The translations under genes and the position numbers were made by a program. Below the pieces are notes generated by a model. It was given only the letters and a program-made list of their open reading frames with translations, was not told where the DNA came from and did not search any database. Shown in pieces: positions 25,000-34,533 of a stretch of 64,000 nt of DNA. Source of the DNA: Frondihabitans sp. PAMC 28766 (GTDB taxonomy: Bacteria; Actinomycetota; Actinomycetes; Actinomycetales; Microbacteriaceae). Positions within the stretch are counted from its first letter, which is position 1; the number at the start of each line of letters is the position of its first letter. Location of the stretch: NCBI RefSeq assembly GCF_001577365.1, contig NZ_CP014513.1, positions 1,736,001 to 1,800,000 of the forward strand. Direction: 5' to 3'.

Positions 25000-25608
25000 T
25001 CAGGATCGGGTCGCCGCGGCTTCCACCCTCGCCACGAGAGCATCCATCGCCGGGTCGGCCGCGCGGGCGACGACCGCGTCGTCCTCCAGGCTCAGCAGGG
25101 TCGCCTGGAACCCCCGCCAGAGCGCCACGGTCTCGTGAGCCAGCACCTCGGCATCCTGCGCCCCGATGCCGGCGGCCCGGTACGCGCCCGCGACGTTGTC
25201 GACCCACTCCGTGCCGATGACGCCGAGCAGCTCGGCGAACCGTTCGCGCTCGAACCCGGCGAGGCCGAAGATCTCGAAGAACAGCCGGTGGAAGGGCCGA
25301 TTGTCGGGGTCGGCGATGGTCGCCCACGCGACGCGGATGCGCCGGCCGATCGGCACGCTCGCGTCGGCGAAGCCGCCGAACAGCGATGTCATCCCGGTGA
25401 AGCGATGCTCGGACGCCTGCAGCGCTGTGACGATCAGCGCCTCGAGGCTGTCGAAGTAGTAGAGCAGCATGCGGTTGTTCGAGCCGACGGCGGCGGCGAG
25501 CCCTCGCAGTGTGACGCGCGCGATGCCGTGTTCGAGCACGTGGTCGACGATGCGCTCGAGCAGCTCCTGCCGGCGATCGGTGGCGACGGCCGTCTGCGGT
25601 TGATCCAT
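25000..25608 (-). CDS. TetR/AcrR family transcriptional regulator
   Basis: This 202-residue regulator has an N-terminal TetR HTH ([28 protein letters not shown], residues about 31-58) and a helical effector domain ([19 protein letters not shown]). The ATG at 25608 is preferred because TAATCT (25616-25621) lies seven bases upstream, fitting a leaderless transcript. It sits between the flavin monooxygenase (same strand, downstream) and the divergent nucleobase-transport operon, so it could control either or both. The palindrome at 24917 is the better operator candidate. Confidence 0.85.
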   Translation of the reverse strand: MDQPQTAVATDRRQELLERIVDHVLEHGIARVTLRGLAAAVGSNNRMLLYYFDSLEALIVTALQASEHRFTGMTSLFGGFADASVPIGRRIRVAWATIADPDNRPFHRLFFEIFGLAGFERERFAELLGVIGTEWVDNVAGAYRAAGIGAQDAEVLAHETVALWRGFQATLLSLEDDAVVARAADPAMDALVARVEAAATRS

Positions 25609-25812
25609 GCAGGCGAGATTACCGGCACGCGGGCGGTCCCCTGACGGCAACACCAGCGAAATGCGGCCGTAACAAACCCGGGTTAGGTTCGCCCAAAGTC
25701 ACCGAACGCTGCGCCGTGCCTCCGAAGCGCCGCCGCCGCGTCTCCGGGGCTCGACGAATCCACAGCAACCCGAAACGCGCGATCCCTTCGCCGACGAAAA
25801 TCTGGAGTGTCC

Positions 25813-26943
25813 ATGAGTGCTTTCTCCGCCCCGCCCGCAACCGAGTCGACCCTCGACCGGCGCGCATTCTTCCGCCTCGGCGGCACCGTCGGCCTCGTCG
25901 CCGGCACGACCGCGCTGCTCGCCGCCTGCTCCACGTCGAGCAATTCGTCGTCCTCGACCACGAAGTCGAGCGGCCCCGTCGCCGCCGGCGCCTACGGCAC
26001 CATCGCGCTGCAGCTCTCGTGGATCAAGAACATCGAGTTCGCGGGCGAGTACTTCGCCACCGAGAAGGGGTACTACACCAAGGCCGGCTTCAAGGGCGTC
26101 ACGCTCCTCGCCGGTGGCGGACAGACCGGCGCCGAGGCAGCGCTGCTCGCCGGGCAGGCCCTCGTCGGCCTGTCGTCGCCGTCGATCACGGCCCCCTCGG
26201 TGATCCAGGGAGCGGCTCTCAAGATCATCGGCTCGACGTACCAGAAGAACCCGTTCTGCCTCCTGTCGCTCGAAGAGAAGACCCCGATCAAGACCCTCGC
26301 CGACCTCAAGGGCAAGACGATCGGTGTGCAGTCGGGCGGCAACGAGACCATCATCAAGGGCTTCCTCGCGGCGAACAACCTCACGAACGACGTGAAGCTC
26401 GTCACCACGCAGTACAGCATCGCGCCTCTCGAGGCCGGCAAGTACGACGCCCACACGTCGTACACGACGAACGAGCCGCTCGAGGCGAAGGCCGACGGCT
26501 TCACCCCTGTCGTGCTGACCCTCGCCGACAACGGCCTGCCGTTCACGGCCGAGACCTTCACGGTGACGCAGGACTCGATCGACAACAAGCGCGACCTGCT
26601 CAAGGCGTTCCTCAAGGCCGAGATCCAGGGCTGGACCGACGCCGTGAAGGACCCGACCCAGGCCGCGAAGTACGCTGTCGACAAGTACGGCAAAGACCAG
26701 AACCTCGCCGTGCCCGAGCAGACCAACGAGATGACCGCCCAGAACGCGCTCATGCTGACCGACGACGTCAACAAGAACGGCCTGTTCACGATGACCACCG
26801 CGCTGATCGACGAGAGCATCAAGTCGCTCGGCCTCATGGGCTCGAAGATCACCGCCGACAAGCTCTACGACATGAGCCTGATCAAAGAGGTCTACAAAGA
26901 GAACCCCGACCTCGTCACCACCTTCACGATCCCGAGCGCGTAA
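25813..26943 (+). CDS. ABC transporter substrate-binding lipoprotein, NMT1/THI5-like
   Basis: This 376-residue exported receptor has a twin-arginine-like start ([23 protein letters not shown]) and a lipobox LAAC, so it would be a lipid-anchored cell-surface protein. The mature part is NMT1/THI5-like ([45 protein letters not shown]). That family binds thiamine-precursor pyrimidines, nitrate/sulfonates and related small ligands. The ATG at 25813 is chosen because GGAG lies five bases upstream; GTG at 25807 is the alternative. It heads an operon with an ATPase, two permeases and two purine-deaminase-like enzymes, which points to a nucleobase or related heterocycle as ligand. Confidence 0.87.
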   Translation: MSAFSAPPATESTLDRRAFFRLGGTVGLVAGTTALLAACSTSSNSSSSTTKSSGPVAAGAYGTIALQLSWIKNIEFAGEYFATEKGYYTKAGFKGVTLLAGGGQTGAEAALLAGQALVGLSSPSITAPSVIQGAALKIIGSTYQKNPFCLLSLEEKTPIKTLADLKGKTIGVQSGGNETIIKGFLAANNLTNDVKLVTTQYSIAPLEAGKYDAHTSYTTNEPLEAKADGFTPVVLTLADNGLPFTAETFTVTQDSIDNKRDLLKAFLKAEIQGWTDAVKDPTQAAKYAVDKYGKDQNLAVPEQTNEMTAQNALMLTDDVNKNGLFTMTTALIDESIKSLGLMGSKITADKLYDMSLIKEVYKENPDLVTTFTIPSA

Positions 26944-26951
26944 AGAGCACC

Positions 26952-27794
26952 ATGACCACCTCGCCCAGCACTGAACTCCTGATCGCCACGAGCGACCCGG
27001 CCGGCCGGCCGGAGCTCTCGACCGGCATCAACATCCAAGGCCTGACGAAGACGTTCGACATGGGTCGGAAGTCCGTCCAGGCCCTGTCGGAGGTCAACCT
27101 GGGCACCAAGAAGGACTCCTTCTTGAGCCTTCTGGGGCCGTCAGGATGCGGAAAATCCACGATTCTCCGCATCCTGGCCGGCCTCGAGACGCCCACCACG
27201 GGCACCGTCGTGGTGAACGGCAAGTCGAGCGCTCAGGTGCAGAAGAGCCACGAGACCGGCATCGCCTTCCAGGACAGCGCCCTGCTGCCCTGGCGGACGG
27301 TCAAGAAGAACATCCAGCTGCCGCTCGAGGTCTCGGGCATCACGCCGCCGCCGCACCTCGTCGACGACCTCATCGAGCTCGTCGGCCTCACGGGCTTCGA
27401 GAACGCGAAGCCCGCCCAGCTGTCCGGCGGCATGCGCCAGCGCGTCTCGATCGCGCGCTGCCTGGCCGTCCAGCCCACGATCATGCTGCTCGACGAGCCG
27501 TTCGGCGCGCTGGACGACATGACGCGCCAGCGCATGAACGTCGAGCTCCTGCGCATCTGGGGCGAGAAGCCCGCCACCACGCTGATGGTGACCCACGGCA
27601 TCTCCGAGGCGGTCTTCCTCTCCGACGTCGTCGCCGTCATGAGCGCACGGCCCGGCAGGATCGCCGAGGTGGTCGAGATCGACCTCCCGCGCCCCCGCCT
27701 GCCCGAGCTGCAGCGCACCCCGGAGTTCCACGCGTACGTCGACCGGATCTCCGAGATCCTGTTCGGCGCCCACGGGGCGGCCGTCGATGACTGA
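26952..27794 (+). CDS. ABC transporter ATP-binding protein (SsuB/TauB/ThiZ type)
   Basis: This 280-residue ATPase energises the NMT1-type importer. It has Walker [10 protein letters not shown] near residue 62, Q-loop [10 protein letters not shown] near 104, signature [16 protein letters not shown] near 157 and Walker [14 protein letters not shown] near 177. The H-loop is [11 protein letters not shown] near 208. It starts 8 bp after the receptor gene and overlaps the first permease gene by 8 bp. Length and motifs are standard for the nitrate/sulfonate/taurine/HMP class. Confidence 0.92.
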   Translation: MTTSPSTELLIATSDPAGRPELSTGINIQGLTKTFDMGRKSVQALSEVNLGTKKDSFLSLLGPSGCGKSTILRILAGLETPTTGTVVVNGKSSAQVQKSHETGIAFQDSALLPWRTVKKNIQLPLEVSGITPPPHLVDDLIELVGLTGFENAKPAQLSGGMRQRVSIARCLAVQPTIMLLDEPFGALDDMTRQRMNVELLRIWGEKPATTLMVTHGISEAVFLSDVVAVMSARPGRIAEVVEIDLPRPRLPELQRTPEFHAYVDRISEILFGAHGAAVDD

Positions 27795-28698
27795 CACTCG
27801 GGCCGCCCGCACCGACCAGGGCACGGCCGACGTCTCGGCCGCCGAGAGCGTCTCGCTCAGCCTCGAGACGCCGGGCCGGGGCGAGCGCCCCACGCTGCTC
27901 GGGCGGCTGCACGGCATGCCCCCGTGGGTGGGCGCGATCATCGGCATCGTCGTCGTCATCATCGTCTGGCAGATCGTGTCCGTCACGTTCTACCCGAAGA
28001 CGCAGTCGATCCCGCAGCCGGGCCTCGTCGGCAAGCAGCTGATCTACGACCTCTTCCAGACCGGCGTGTACTGGAACGCCATCGCCAAGACCGGCGGCGC
28101 CGCGGCCTGGGGCTACCTCTGGGGTAACCTCGTCGCCTTCTTCCTCGCCTTCCTGGTGCTGATCCAGCCCTGGTTCGAGAACATCTCGCTGCAGCTCGCC
28201 GTCATCACCTCGTGCATCCCGCTGACGGCCATCGGCCCGATCGTGACGCTGCTGGCCCCGGCCGGCAGCCGCAGCACCTCCATCTTCCTCGCCGCCCTGA
28301 GCGTGATCTTCACGACCGTGGTCGGCACGCTGCTGGGCCTTCGAGCCGCGAGCGAGACCCAGATCGACGTGATCCGGGCCTACGGCGGCGGCCGCATGAC
28401 GCAGCTGTTCAAGGTGCGTCTCATCGCCGCCCTGCCGAGCATCCTCGCCGCTCTCAAGCTCGCCGCCCCCGCCGCCTTCCTCGGCTCGGTGCTCGGCGAG
28501 TACTTCACCAACGGGGTCGACTCGGGCATCGGCATCCTGCTGCTCGCCGCCCAGGCGACCGGCGCCTCGGTCCGCCTCTGGGCACTCGCCTTGATCAGCG
28601 CCGGCGTCGCCGGGCTCGCCTATTTCGTCATCGGCCGCATCGGCCGCCTGCTGGCCCCCTGGTCGGCGGGCGACTCGAACGCCGGAGGAGGGTTCTGA
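27787..28698 (+). CDS. ABC transporter permease (BPD_transp_1, SsuC/ThiX type), first of two
   Basis: This 303-residue membrane protein has about six helices and the EAA-loop region for contact with the ATPase ([33 protein letters not shown], near 195). It overlaps the ATPase gene by 8 bp and the second permease gene by one base (TGATG). Two different permease genes imply a heterodimeric channel, less common than the single-permease SsuABC layout. Confidence 0.9.
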   Translation: MTDTRAARTDQGTADVSAAESVSLSLETPGRGERPTLLGRLHGMPPWVGAIIGIVVVIIVWQIVSVTFYPKTQSIPQPGLVGKQLIYDLFQTGVYWNAIAKTGGAAAWGYLWGNLVAFFLAFLVLIQPWFENISLQLAVITSCIPLTAIGPIVTLLAPAGSRSTSIFLAALSVIFTTVVGTLLGLRAASETQIDVIRAYGGGRMTQLFKVRLIAALPSILAALKLAAPAAFLGSVLGEYFTNGVDSGIGILLLAAQATGASVRLWALALISAGVAGLAYFVIGRIGRLLAPWSAGDSNAGGGF

Positions 28699-29579
28699 TG
28701 GCCACGATCGCACCGACTTCGAGCGGGTCCGTCTCGACCTCGAACGCCGTCGAGACCACCCGCTGGGTGCTGGGCCGGATCGGACGCACCGTCGTCACGA
28801 TCCTGATCTCGCTCGTGATCCTGACGGCCGGCTGGTGGGTCGCGCTCAAGGCGCTGAATGCGAACGCGTTCATCGCCAAGACGCCTCTCGACGTCGTCAA
28901 GTACCTGTTCGTCAAGAACCCGCTGCTGACGACTGCGCCGAGCGACATCCGCCACATCCTCTGGCAGCTGCTGGAGGTGACGCTCTACCATGCCGCCATC
29001 GGCTTCGTCGGAGGCATCGTCGGCTCGGTGATCGTCGCGATCCTGTTCACCATGATCCGGCCGCTCGAGTTCATGTTCATGCCGCTGGCCATGCTGCTGC
29101 GCACGGTGCCGCTGCTCGCCATGGCGCCGGTCATCTACCTCGTGCTCGGCAACGGCGCGCTGACGGCGGGCTTCATCGGGGGAGTGGTGGTGTTCTTCCC
29201 GCTGCTGGTCAACCTGACGCTCGGCTTCCGCTCGGTCAGCCAGCAGTCGGTCGACTTGATCCGCGTCTACGGCGGCAACCGCTGGACGATCATGACCAAG
29301 GTCGCCTTTCCGACCGCGCTGCCGCACTTCTTCGCGTCGATGCGCATCGCGGTGCCCGGCGCTCTGACCGGCGCGATGCTCTACGAGTGGCTCTTCACCT
29401 TCCAAGGCCTCGGCGGCGTCATCAACCAGGCCAAGACCAACTCCAACTACGGGCAGATCTGGGCGATCGTGGTCGTCATCACGGTCGTCGCCATCGTCTT
29501 CTACACGATCACCACCTTCATCGAGACCGCCGTGCTCGCGAAGTGGGGCCCCAACGCGGGAAAGAGCATCAACAAGTGA
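28698..29579 (+). CDS. ABC transporter permease (BPD_transp_1, SsuC/ThiX type), second of two
   Basis: This 293-residue membrane protein has about six helices and an EAA loop (DLIRVYGGNRWTIMTKVAFPTALPHFFASMRIA, near 193) closely parallel to that of the preceding permease, so the pair probably arose by duplication. The ATG overlaps the previous stop by one base and GGAGGAG lies just upstream. Its stop overlaps the GTG of the deaminase gene by four bases, tying transport and catabolism in one transcript. Confidence 0.9.
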   Translation: MATIAPTSSGSVSTSNAVETTRWVLGRIGRTVVTILISLVILTAGWWVALKALNANAFIAKTPLDVVKYLFVKNPLLTTAPSDIRHILWQLLEVTLYHAAIGFVGGIVGSVIVAILFTMIRPLEFMFMPLAMLLRTVPLLAMAPVIYLVLGNGALTAGFIGGVVVFFPLLVNLTLGFRSVSQQSVDLIRVYGGNRWTIMTKVAFPTALPHFFASMRIAVPGALTGAMLYEWLFTFQGLGGVINQAKTNSNYGQIWAIVVVITVVAIVFYTITTFIETAVLAKWGPNAGKSINK

Positions 29580-30589
29580 CCGACACCACCCTCGCGGCCG
29601 AGACCACCTCGGTGCGCGATCTCAGAGCCCTGCCCAAAGGCCACCTGCACATCCACTGGGAGGCCGCCATCCGCCGCGCCACCCTCGACGAGATGGGCAC
29701 CGCCGCGGGCCTCGTCATCGACGTGCCGACCGTGTTCGACGACTTCTCCGACTTCAGCGCGACCTACCGCAGCATGCTGCAGGTGCTCAGCGTCGAAGAG
29801 AACCTCTTCCGGCAGATCGACGAGACCGTCGAGGACTGCGCCCGCGAGGGAGTCGTCTACGCCGAGTTCGGTGCCAGCCCGCACTTCTACGCGTCGACGT
29901 TCGGCTCGACCGAGCTCGCGCTCGACGCGCTCATCGAGCAGGCGCGGATCAGCGGCGAGAAGTGGGGCGTCGAGGTCGGCCTCATGATCACCCTCGACCG
30001 CACCGAGAGCGTCGAGACCGCCATCGCGTACGCCGAGATCGCGGCGGCCTCCGCGGGCCGCGGCGTCGTCTCGCTGGGCCTCGCCAACGACGAGCGGGGC
30101 CATCCCGCCGCGGACTTCGCCGAGGCGTTCCGCATCGGCAAGGCCGCAGGGCTCTTGTCGACGCCGCATGCGGGCGAGCTCGCCGGGCCGTCCGAAGTGC
30201 TGGCGGCCGTCGAGGTGCTGGGCGCGGATCGCGTGCTGCACGGCGTGACGAGCGTGCAGGATCCTGAGCTCCTCGCCTTGCTCGCCGCGCGGGGCATCTG
30301 TCTCGACGTCTGCCCCACCTCCAACGATCTCCTCGGCGTCGTCGGCACGCTCGACCAGCACCCGCTGAAATTGCTGCTCGACGCCGGTGTGCGCTGCTCG
30401 ATCAACGCCGACGACCCGGTGCTCTTCGGCCCCGGCATCCTCGACGAGTACGAGACGTCGCGCACGGTGCTCGGCCTCTCCGACGAGCAGCTCGCCGCGT
30501 GCGCCCGCTCGTCGATCGAGTGCAGCGGGGCGTCCGACGCGCTGAAGGCCCGGGCGCTGGCCGGGATCGACGCCTGGCTCGCCTCCTGA
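29576..30589 (+). CDS. Adenosine deaminase family protein
   Basis: This 337-residue amidohydrolase has the family's metal and catalytic motifs: HLHIH ending at residue 27, STPHAGELAGP near 198, DRVLHGV near 221, CPTSN near 246 and the terminal CSINADDP near 274. Canonical adenosine deaminases read HLHLDGAL and SLNTDDP; here it is HIHWEAAIR and NADDP, so base specificity may differ. It would deaminate an amino-purine or a related heterocycle in the cytosol. It overlaps the second permease gene (GTGA) and is followed with a one-base overlap by an 8-oxoguanine-deaminase-like gene. Confidence 0.82.
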   Translation: MTDTTLAAETTSVRDLRALPKGHLHIHWEAAIRRATLDEMGTAAGLVIDVPTVFDDFSDFSATYRSMLQVLSVEENLFRQIDETVEDCAREGVVYAEFGASPHFYASTFGSTELALDALIEQARISGEKWGVEVGLMITLDRTESVETAIAYAEIAAASAGRGVVSLGLANDERGHPAADFAEAFRIGKAAGLLSTPHAGELAGPSEVLAAVEVLGADRVLHGVTSVQDPELLALLAARGICLDVCPTSNDLLGVVGTLDQHPLKLLLDAGVRCSINADDPVLFGPGILDEYETSRTVLGLSDEQLAACARSSIECSGASDALKARALAGIDAWLAS

Positions 30590-31992
30590 TGACCACAGCG
30601 GTGCGGCGGGTCTTCGAGGGCGCTTACGTCGCGACCGTCGACACCGCGGGTCACGAGTTCGACGGCGGACACGTCGTCGTCGACGGCTCGCGCATCGTCG
30701 CGGTCGGCGCGGGGCCGGCGCCGGTCTGGGCGGTCGACGGGCTCGCAGCCCCCGGGGCGGCCTTCGCCCCCTCGGTGACGACGCGCATCGACGCCCGCGG
30801 CCACCTGCTGACCCCGGGGCTCGTCAACACGCACCACCACCTCTACCAGTGGCTCACCCGCGGCATCGCGCAAGACAGCATCCTGTTCGACTGGCTCGTC
30901 GCGCTCTACCCGACCTGGGCGCGCATCGACGAGGACCTCGTCGAGGCCGGGGCGGCGGCAGCCATGGCAGTGCTCGCCCGCTCGGGCTGCACCACCGTCG
31001 CCGATCACCACTACGTCTTCCCGCAGGGCTCGGGCGACATCCTCGGTGGCATCGTGCGCTCGGCAGACACCGTCGGGGTGCGCCTGCACGGCACGCGAGG
31101 CTCGATGGACCTCGGCCGCTCGCAGGGCGGCCTGCCGCCCGACTTCGCCGTCGAGACCACGGCGGCCGCCCTCGAGGCATCGGCGGCGGCGGTTGAGAAG
31201 TACCACGACCCTTCGGCCGACGCTCGGGTGCAGATCGCGATTGCGCCGTGCTCGCCGTTCTCGGTGACGGCCGACCTGCTGCGGGAGGCCGCGATCCTGG
31301 GCCGGTCTCTGGGTGTGCGGCTGCACACGCACGGCTCCGAGACGATCGAAGAGGACGCCTTCTGCCACGAACGCTTCGGCAAGACCCCGACGCAGTATCT
31401 CGACGACCTCGGCTGGCTCGGCGACGACGTCTGGATGGCGCACAGCGTGCACCTCGACGAACACGCGATCGCCCGCTTCGGCGCGACCGGCACCGGAACG
31501 GCGCATTGCCCGTCGTCGAACGCTCGGTTGGCCGCCGGCATCGCGCCCATCCCGCAGCTGCTCGCCGCGGGCGCACCCGTAGGGCTCGGCGTCGACGGCT
31601 CGGCCTCGAACGAGTCGGGCCAGCTCGGCACGGAGATCCGCCAGGCCGTGCTGATGAACCGGCTGCGGGCCGGGGCCGACGGCTTCTCGGTGCGGGACGG
31701 CCTCAGGATCGCCACACTCGGCGGCGCGCGTGTGCTCGGTCGCGATGCCGACCTGGGGTCGATCGAGGTGGGCAAGCTCGCCGACCTGGCGCTCTGGCGC
31801 ATCGACGGCGTGGAGTTCGCCGGCCTCGCGGATCCTGTCGCCGCTCTCGGTCTCGCCGCGATGCCGCCGCTCACCGCGCTCTACGTCGGGGGAGATCCCG
31901 TCGTCGACGAGGGCTCGCTCACCCGCGCCGACGAGCGCACGCTCGCCGCCGATGCCGCTCGTGCCTCGGCCACCCTCCGCGCCCGCGCCTAG
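30589..31992 (+). CDS. 8-oxoguanine deaminase-like amidohydrolase
   Basis: This 467-residue metal-dependent deaminase belongs to the cytosine/guanine/8-oxoguanine deaminase group. The metal site is H82 and H84 in LVNTHHHLYQWLTRG; HTHGSE near 248, MAHSVHL near 283 and GLGVDGSASNESG near 332 complete it. The phrases LYQWLTRG, LFDWLVALYPTWARI and GVDGSASNESG are ones I associate with 8-oxoguanine deaminase, which turns the oxidised base into urate. It is the last gene of the importer-deaminase operon (one-base overlap TGATG) and ends before a duplicated palindrome. Other substrates such as isoguanine or triazines are possible. Confidence 0.78.
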   Translation: MTTAVRRVFEGAYVATVDTAGHEFDGGHVVVDGSRIVAVGAGPAPVWAVDGLAAPGAAFAPSVTTRIDARGHLLTPGLVNTHHHLYQWLTRGIAQDSILFDWLVALYPTWARIDEDLVEAGAAAAMAVLARSGCTTVADHHYVFPQGSGDILGGIVRSADTVGVRLHGTRGSMDLGRSQGGLPPDFAVETTAAALEASAAAVEKYHDPSADARVQIAIAPCSPFSVTADLLREAAILGRSLGVRLHTHGSETIEEDAFCHERFGKTPTQYLDDLGWLGDDVWMAHSVHLDEHAIARFGATGTGTAHCPSSNARLAAGIAPIPQLLAAGAPVGLGVDGSASNESGQLGTEIRQAVLMNRLRAGADGFSVRDGLRIATLGGARVLGRDADLGSIEVGKLADLALWRIDGVEFAGLADPVAALGLAAMPPLTALYVGGDPVVDEGSLTRADERTLAADAARASATLRARA

Positions 31993-32000
31993 CTCCCCTC

Positions 32001-32144
32001 CTCCGTTCTACCTATAGGTAGCGCCCTCCCGACAGGAAGTTTCCTGTCGCGAAGGGCGCACCTATAGGTAGAACGGGAGTAGGTAGCGCCCTCCCGACAG
32101 GAAGTTTCCTGTCGCGAAGGGCGCACCTATAGGTAGAACGGGAG
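32001..32144. repeat. Tandemly duplicated long palindrome between convergent genes
   Basis: The gap between the deaminase stop and the gnd stop is almost wholly a 64-bp unit repeated exactly at 32016-32079 and 32081-32144, a 65-bp period. Each unit folds on itself: GACAGGAA-gt-TTCCTGTC at the core, flanked by GCGCCCT...AGGGCGC. In copy 1 outer arms CCGTTCTACCTATAGGT...ACCTATAGGTAGAACGG extend the stem to about 79 nt. CCTATAGG is itself palindromic. There is no T tract. It may act as a bidirectional terminator or be a REP/MITE-like element that duplicated. Confidence 0.85.
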
Positions 32145-32156
32145 AGGGATCGGCTA

Positions 32157-33617
32157 GTGGGTGCTGGGCTCCGTCTCGATCTCCGAGCGGTCGTCGCTCC
32201 AGAGGGTGTGGAACACCTTGTCGCTGTCGATGCGCTTGTAGGTGTGCGCACCGAAGAAGTCGCGCTGACCCTGGATGAGCGACGCAGGCAGGCGCTCGGC
32301 GGCGAGCGAGTCGTAGTACGCCAGCGCCGACGAGAACCCGGGCACGGGGATGCCCGACAGTGCGGCCTTCGCGACGATGCGGCGCCAGGCGTCTTCACCG
32401 TCGGCGATGGCCTTGGCGAAGTACTCGTCTTCCAGCAGCGTCGCGATGGTCGAGTCGTTCTGGTAGGCGTCGACGATGCGGTTCAGGAACTGCGCGCGGA
32501 TGATGCAGCCGCCGCGCCAGATCTTCGCCACGGCACCCTTGTCGATGTCCCAGTCGTACTCTTTCGCGCCGGCGATGATGGCGTCGAAGCCCTGCGCGTA
32601 GGCGACGATCTTCGAGGCGTAGAGCGCCTTCTGCACGTCGTCTTCGAAGTTTTCACCCTTGTCTTGCACGGTGGGGCGGTTCTTCAGCGTCTTACGGACG
32701 GCTTCGCGCTGGTCGGGCTTCGACGAGACGGCGCGGGCGAAGACGGCTTCGGCGATGCCGCCGACGGGGACGCCGAGGCCGACCGAGTTCTGCACCGTCC
32801 AGACGCCGGTGCCCTTCGAGCCCGCCTCGTCGACGATGACGTCGACCAGCGGCTTGCCGGTCTTGGCGTCCTTCTGCTTGAGCACCTCGGCGGTGATCTC
32901 GATCAGGTACGACTCGAGTTCGCCCTTGTTCCACTCGCCGAAGACCTCGGCGATGGCGTCGGGGTCGTGGCCGCCGATGTGACGCAGCAGGTCGTATGAT
33001 TCGGCGATGAGCTGCATGTCGGCGTACTCGATGCCGTTGTGGATCATCTTCACGAAGTGCCCGGCGCCGTCATGGCCGATGTGCGTCACGCACGGCTCGC
33101 CCTCGGCGACCGCGGCGATGGACTTCAGGATCGGGCCGAGAGTCTCCCAGGCCTCGTCGCTGCCGCCGGGCATGATCGACGGGCCCTTGAGGGCGCCCTC
33201 TTCACCGCCCGAGATGCCGGTGCCGACGAAGTTCAGCTTCTTCTCGCGGAGGTCGTGCTCGCGCCGGATGGTGTCCTGGAAGTTGGCGTTGCCGCCGTCG
33301 ACGATGATGTCGCCCTCTTCGAACAGGTCGGCGAGCTGCGAGATGACCGCGTCGGTACCCTTGCCGGCCTGCACCATGATGATCGCGGTGCGCGGCTTCG
33401 ACAGCGACGCGGCGAAGTCCTCGATCGTCTTCGACGCGATGAAGCCGGCGTCGCCGTGCTCTTTCATGAGGACATCGGTGCGCTCGGGGGAGCGGTTGTA
33501 GACGGCAACGGTGTTGCCCTCACGCGAGGCGAGGTTGCGCGCCAGGTTCGAACCCATGACGGCCAGCCCGACCACGCCGATGTTCGCCTTGCCCTGTGTG
33601 TCTCCGTGTTCGGCCAC
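32157..33617 (-). CDS. gnd: 6-phosphogluconate dehydrogenase, decarboxylating
   Basis: This 486-residue enzyme converts 6-phosphogluconate to ribulose 5-phosphate with reduction of NADP, in the oxidative pentose phosphate pathway. It shows the Rossmann motif GVVGLAVMGSNLARNLA near residue 13, GTGISGGEEGALKGPSIMPGG near 130, the catalytic region GHFVKMIHNGIEYADMQLIAE near 185 and the C-terminal GQRDFFGAHTYKRID. The GTG at 33617 is chosen because GGAGG lies six bases upstream; the family's length (about 480) agrees. It converges on the deaminase operon across the duplicated palindrome. Confidence 0.97.
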
Positions 33618-33709
33618 GGTGCCTCCTTCGAAAGTAAGTACTGTCAATCTATCCGCGGGCCGACACGTGTTACCAGGCATTGCCGATACCCGGCAGGCGC
33701 CACCCCGTG

Positions 33710-33858
33710 TAGACTCTCCCCTTGAACTTCGGCGAGGGGTGCGGTTGCACCCGTTATCGACGCGGTGGGCGGACAGGTCCTGTCTTTCCTCACGCTGACA
33801 ATGCGTTCGAGTTGAATCCCGAGGGCGACCCCCTCACACTCACTTCTAGGAGACACCC
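33710..33858 (+). promoter_or_regulatory. Promoter and structured 5' leader of rplY
   Basis: TAGACT at 33710-33715 is a good -10 box, leaving a leader of about 135 nt. It holds two hairpins: GGGTGC-ggtt-GCACCC (33737-33752) and GACAGG-t-CCTGTC (33772-33784), the second enclosed by a weaker GTGGG/CTCAC stem. AGGAGA at 33849 is the ribosome site. A leader this long before a ribosomal-protein gene, in a region where other genes are leaderless, could hold autogenous control. Confidence 0.4.
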
Positions 33859-34479
33859 ATGGCTGACGCCACCGACAACAAGCTCAGCGTCGAACGACGC
33901 ACGTCATTCGGCAAGGGCGCGGCCCGCAAGATCCGCGCCGTCGACAAGATCCCCGCCGTGCTCTACGGCCACGGCACCGACCCCGTGCACCTCACCATGC
34001 CGGGCCACGAGACGATGCTCATCACGCGTCGCGCCAACTCCGTGCTCGAGCTCGACATCGAGGGCACGCAGCAGCTGGCCCTCGTGAAGGACATCCAGCG
34101 CGACCCGGTGCGCCAGATCATCGAGCACATCGACCTCATCGTCGTCCGTGCCGGTGAGCGCGTCGAGGTCGAGATCCCCGTGCACATCGAAGGCGAGTCG
34201 GCTCCCGGCACGATCCACGTCGTCGAGGCCAACACCCTCCTGCTCGACGTCGAGGCCACCCACATCCCCGAGCGCGTCGTGGTCTCCATCGAAGGTCTCG
34301 AAGACGGCGCCCAGGTGCTGGCCGGCGCGGTCGAGTTGCCTCGCGGCGCCAAGCTCGTGAACGACCCCGAGATGATGGTCACCAACGTCAGCCTGCCCCG
34401 TGCCGAGGTCGCCGCCGAAAACGAAGAGACCGCCGAGGGCGACGTGCCCTCGATCGAAGACGAAGAGCGCTCCGAATAA
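33859..34479 (+). CDS. rplY: 50S ribosomal protein L25/general stress protein Ctc
   Basis: This 206-residue protein binds 5S rRNA in the large subunit. The N-terminal L25 domain is evident (ERRTSFGKGAARKIRAVDKIPAVLYGHG, near 12), followed by the TL5/Ctc beta domain (PVHIEGESAPGTIHVVEANTLLLDVEA) and an acidic tail (ENEETAEGDVPSIEDEE). It is the long Ctc form rather than the 94-residue E. coli form. Peptidyl-tRNA hydrolase follows, in the order usual for actinobacteria. Confidence 0.96.
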   Translation: MADATDNKLSVERRTSFGKGAARKIRAVDKIPAVLYGHGTDPVHLTMPGHETMLITRRANSVLELDIEGTQQLALVKDIQRDPVRQIIEHIDLIVVRAGERVEVEIPVHIEGESAPGTIHVVEANTLLLDVEATHIPERVVVSIEGLEDGAQVLAGAVELPRGAKLVNDPEMMVTNVSLPRAEVAAENEETAEGDVPSIEDEERSE

Positions 34480-34533
34480 CTCGGCTCCTCTTCCGACGCA
34501 CAGCAGCACACAGGACCGCCCGAAGGCACTCCA

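Noticed and set aside
25609..25812. Riboswitch or sulfur-type leader peptide upstream of the NMT1-type receptor
   Set aside because: The gap has a TAGGTT hexamer and a weak GTTCG/CGAAC repeat but no purine, TPP or SAM riboswitch core, and no Cys-rich leader peptide in any frame. Nothing else convincing is seen in this 204-bp gap.
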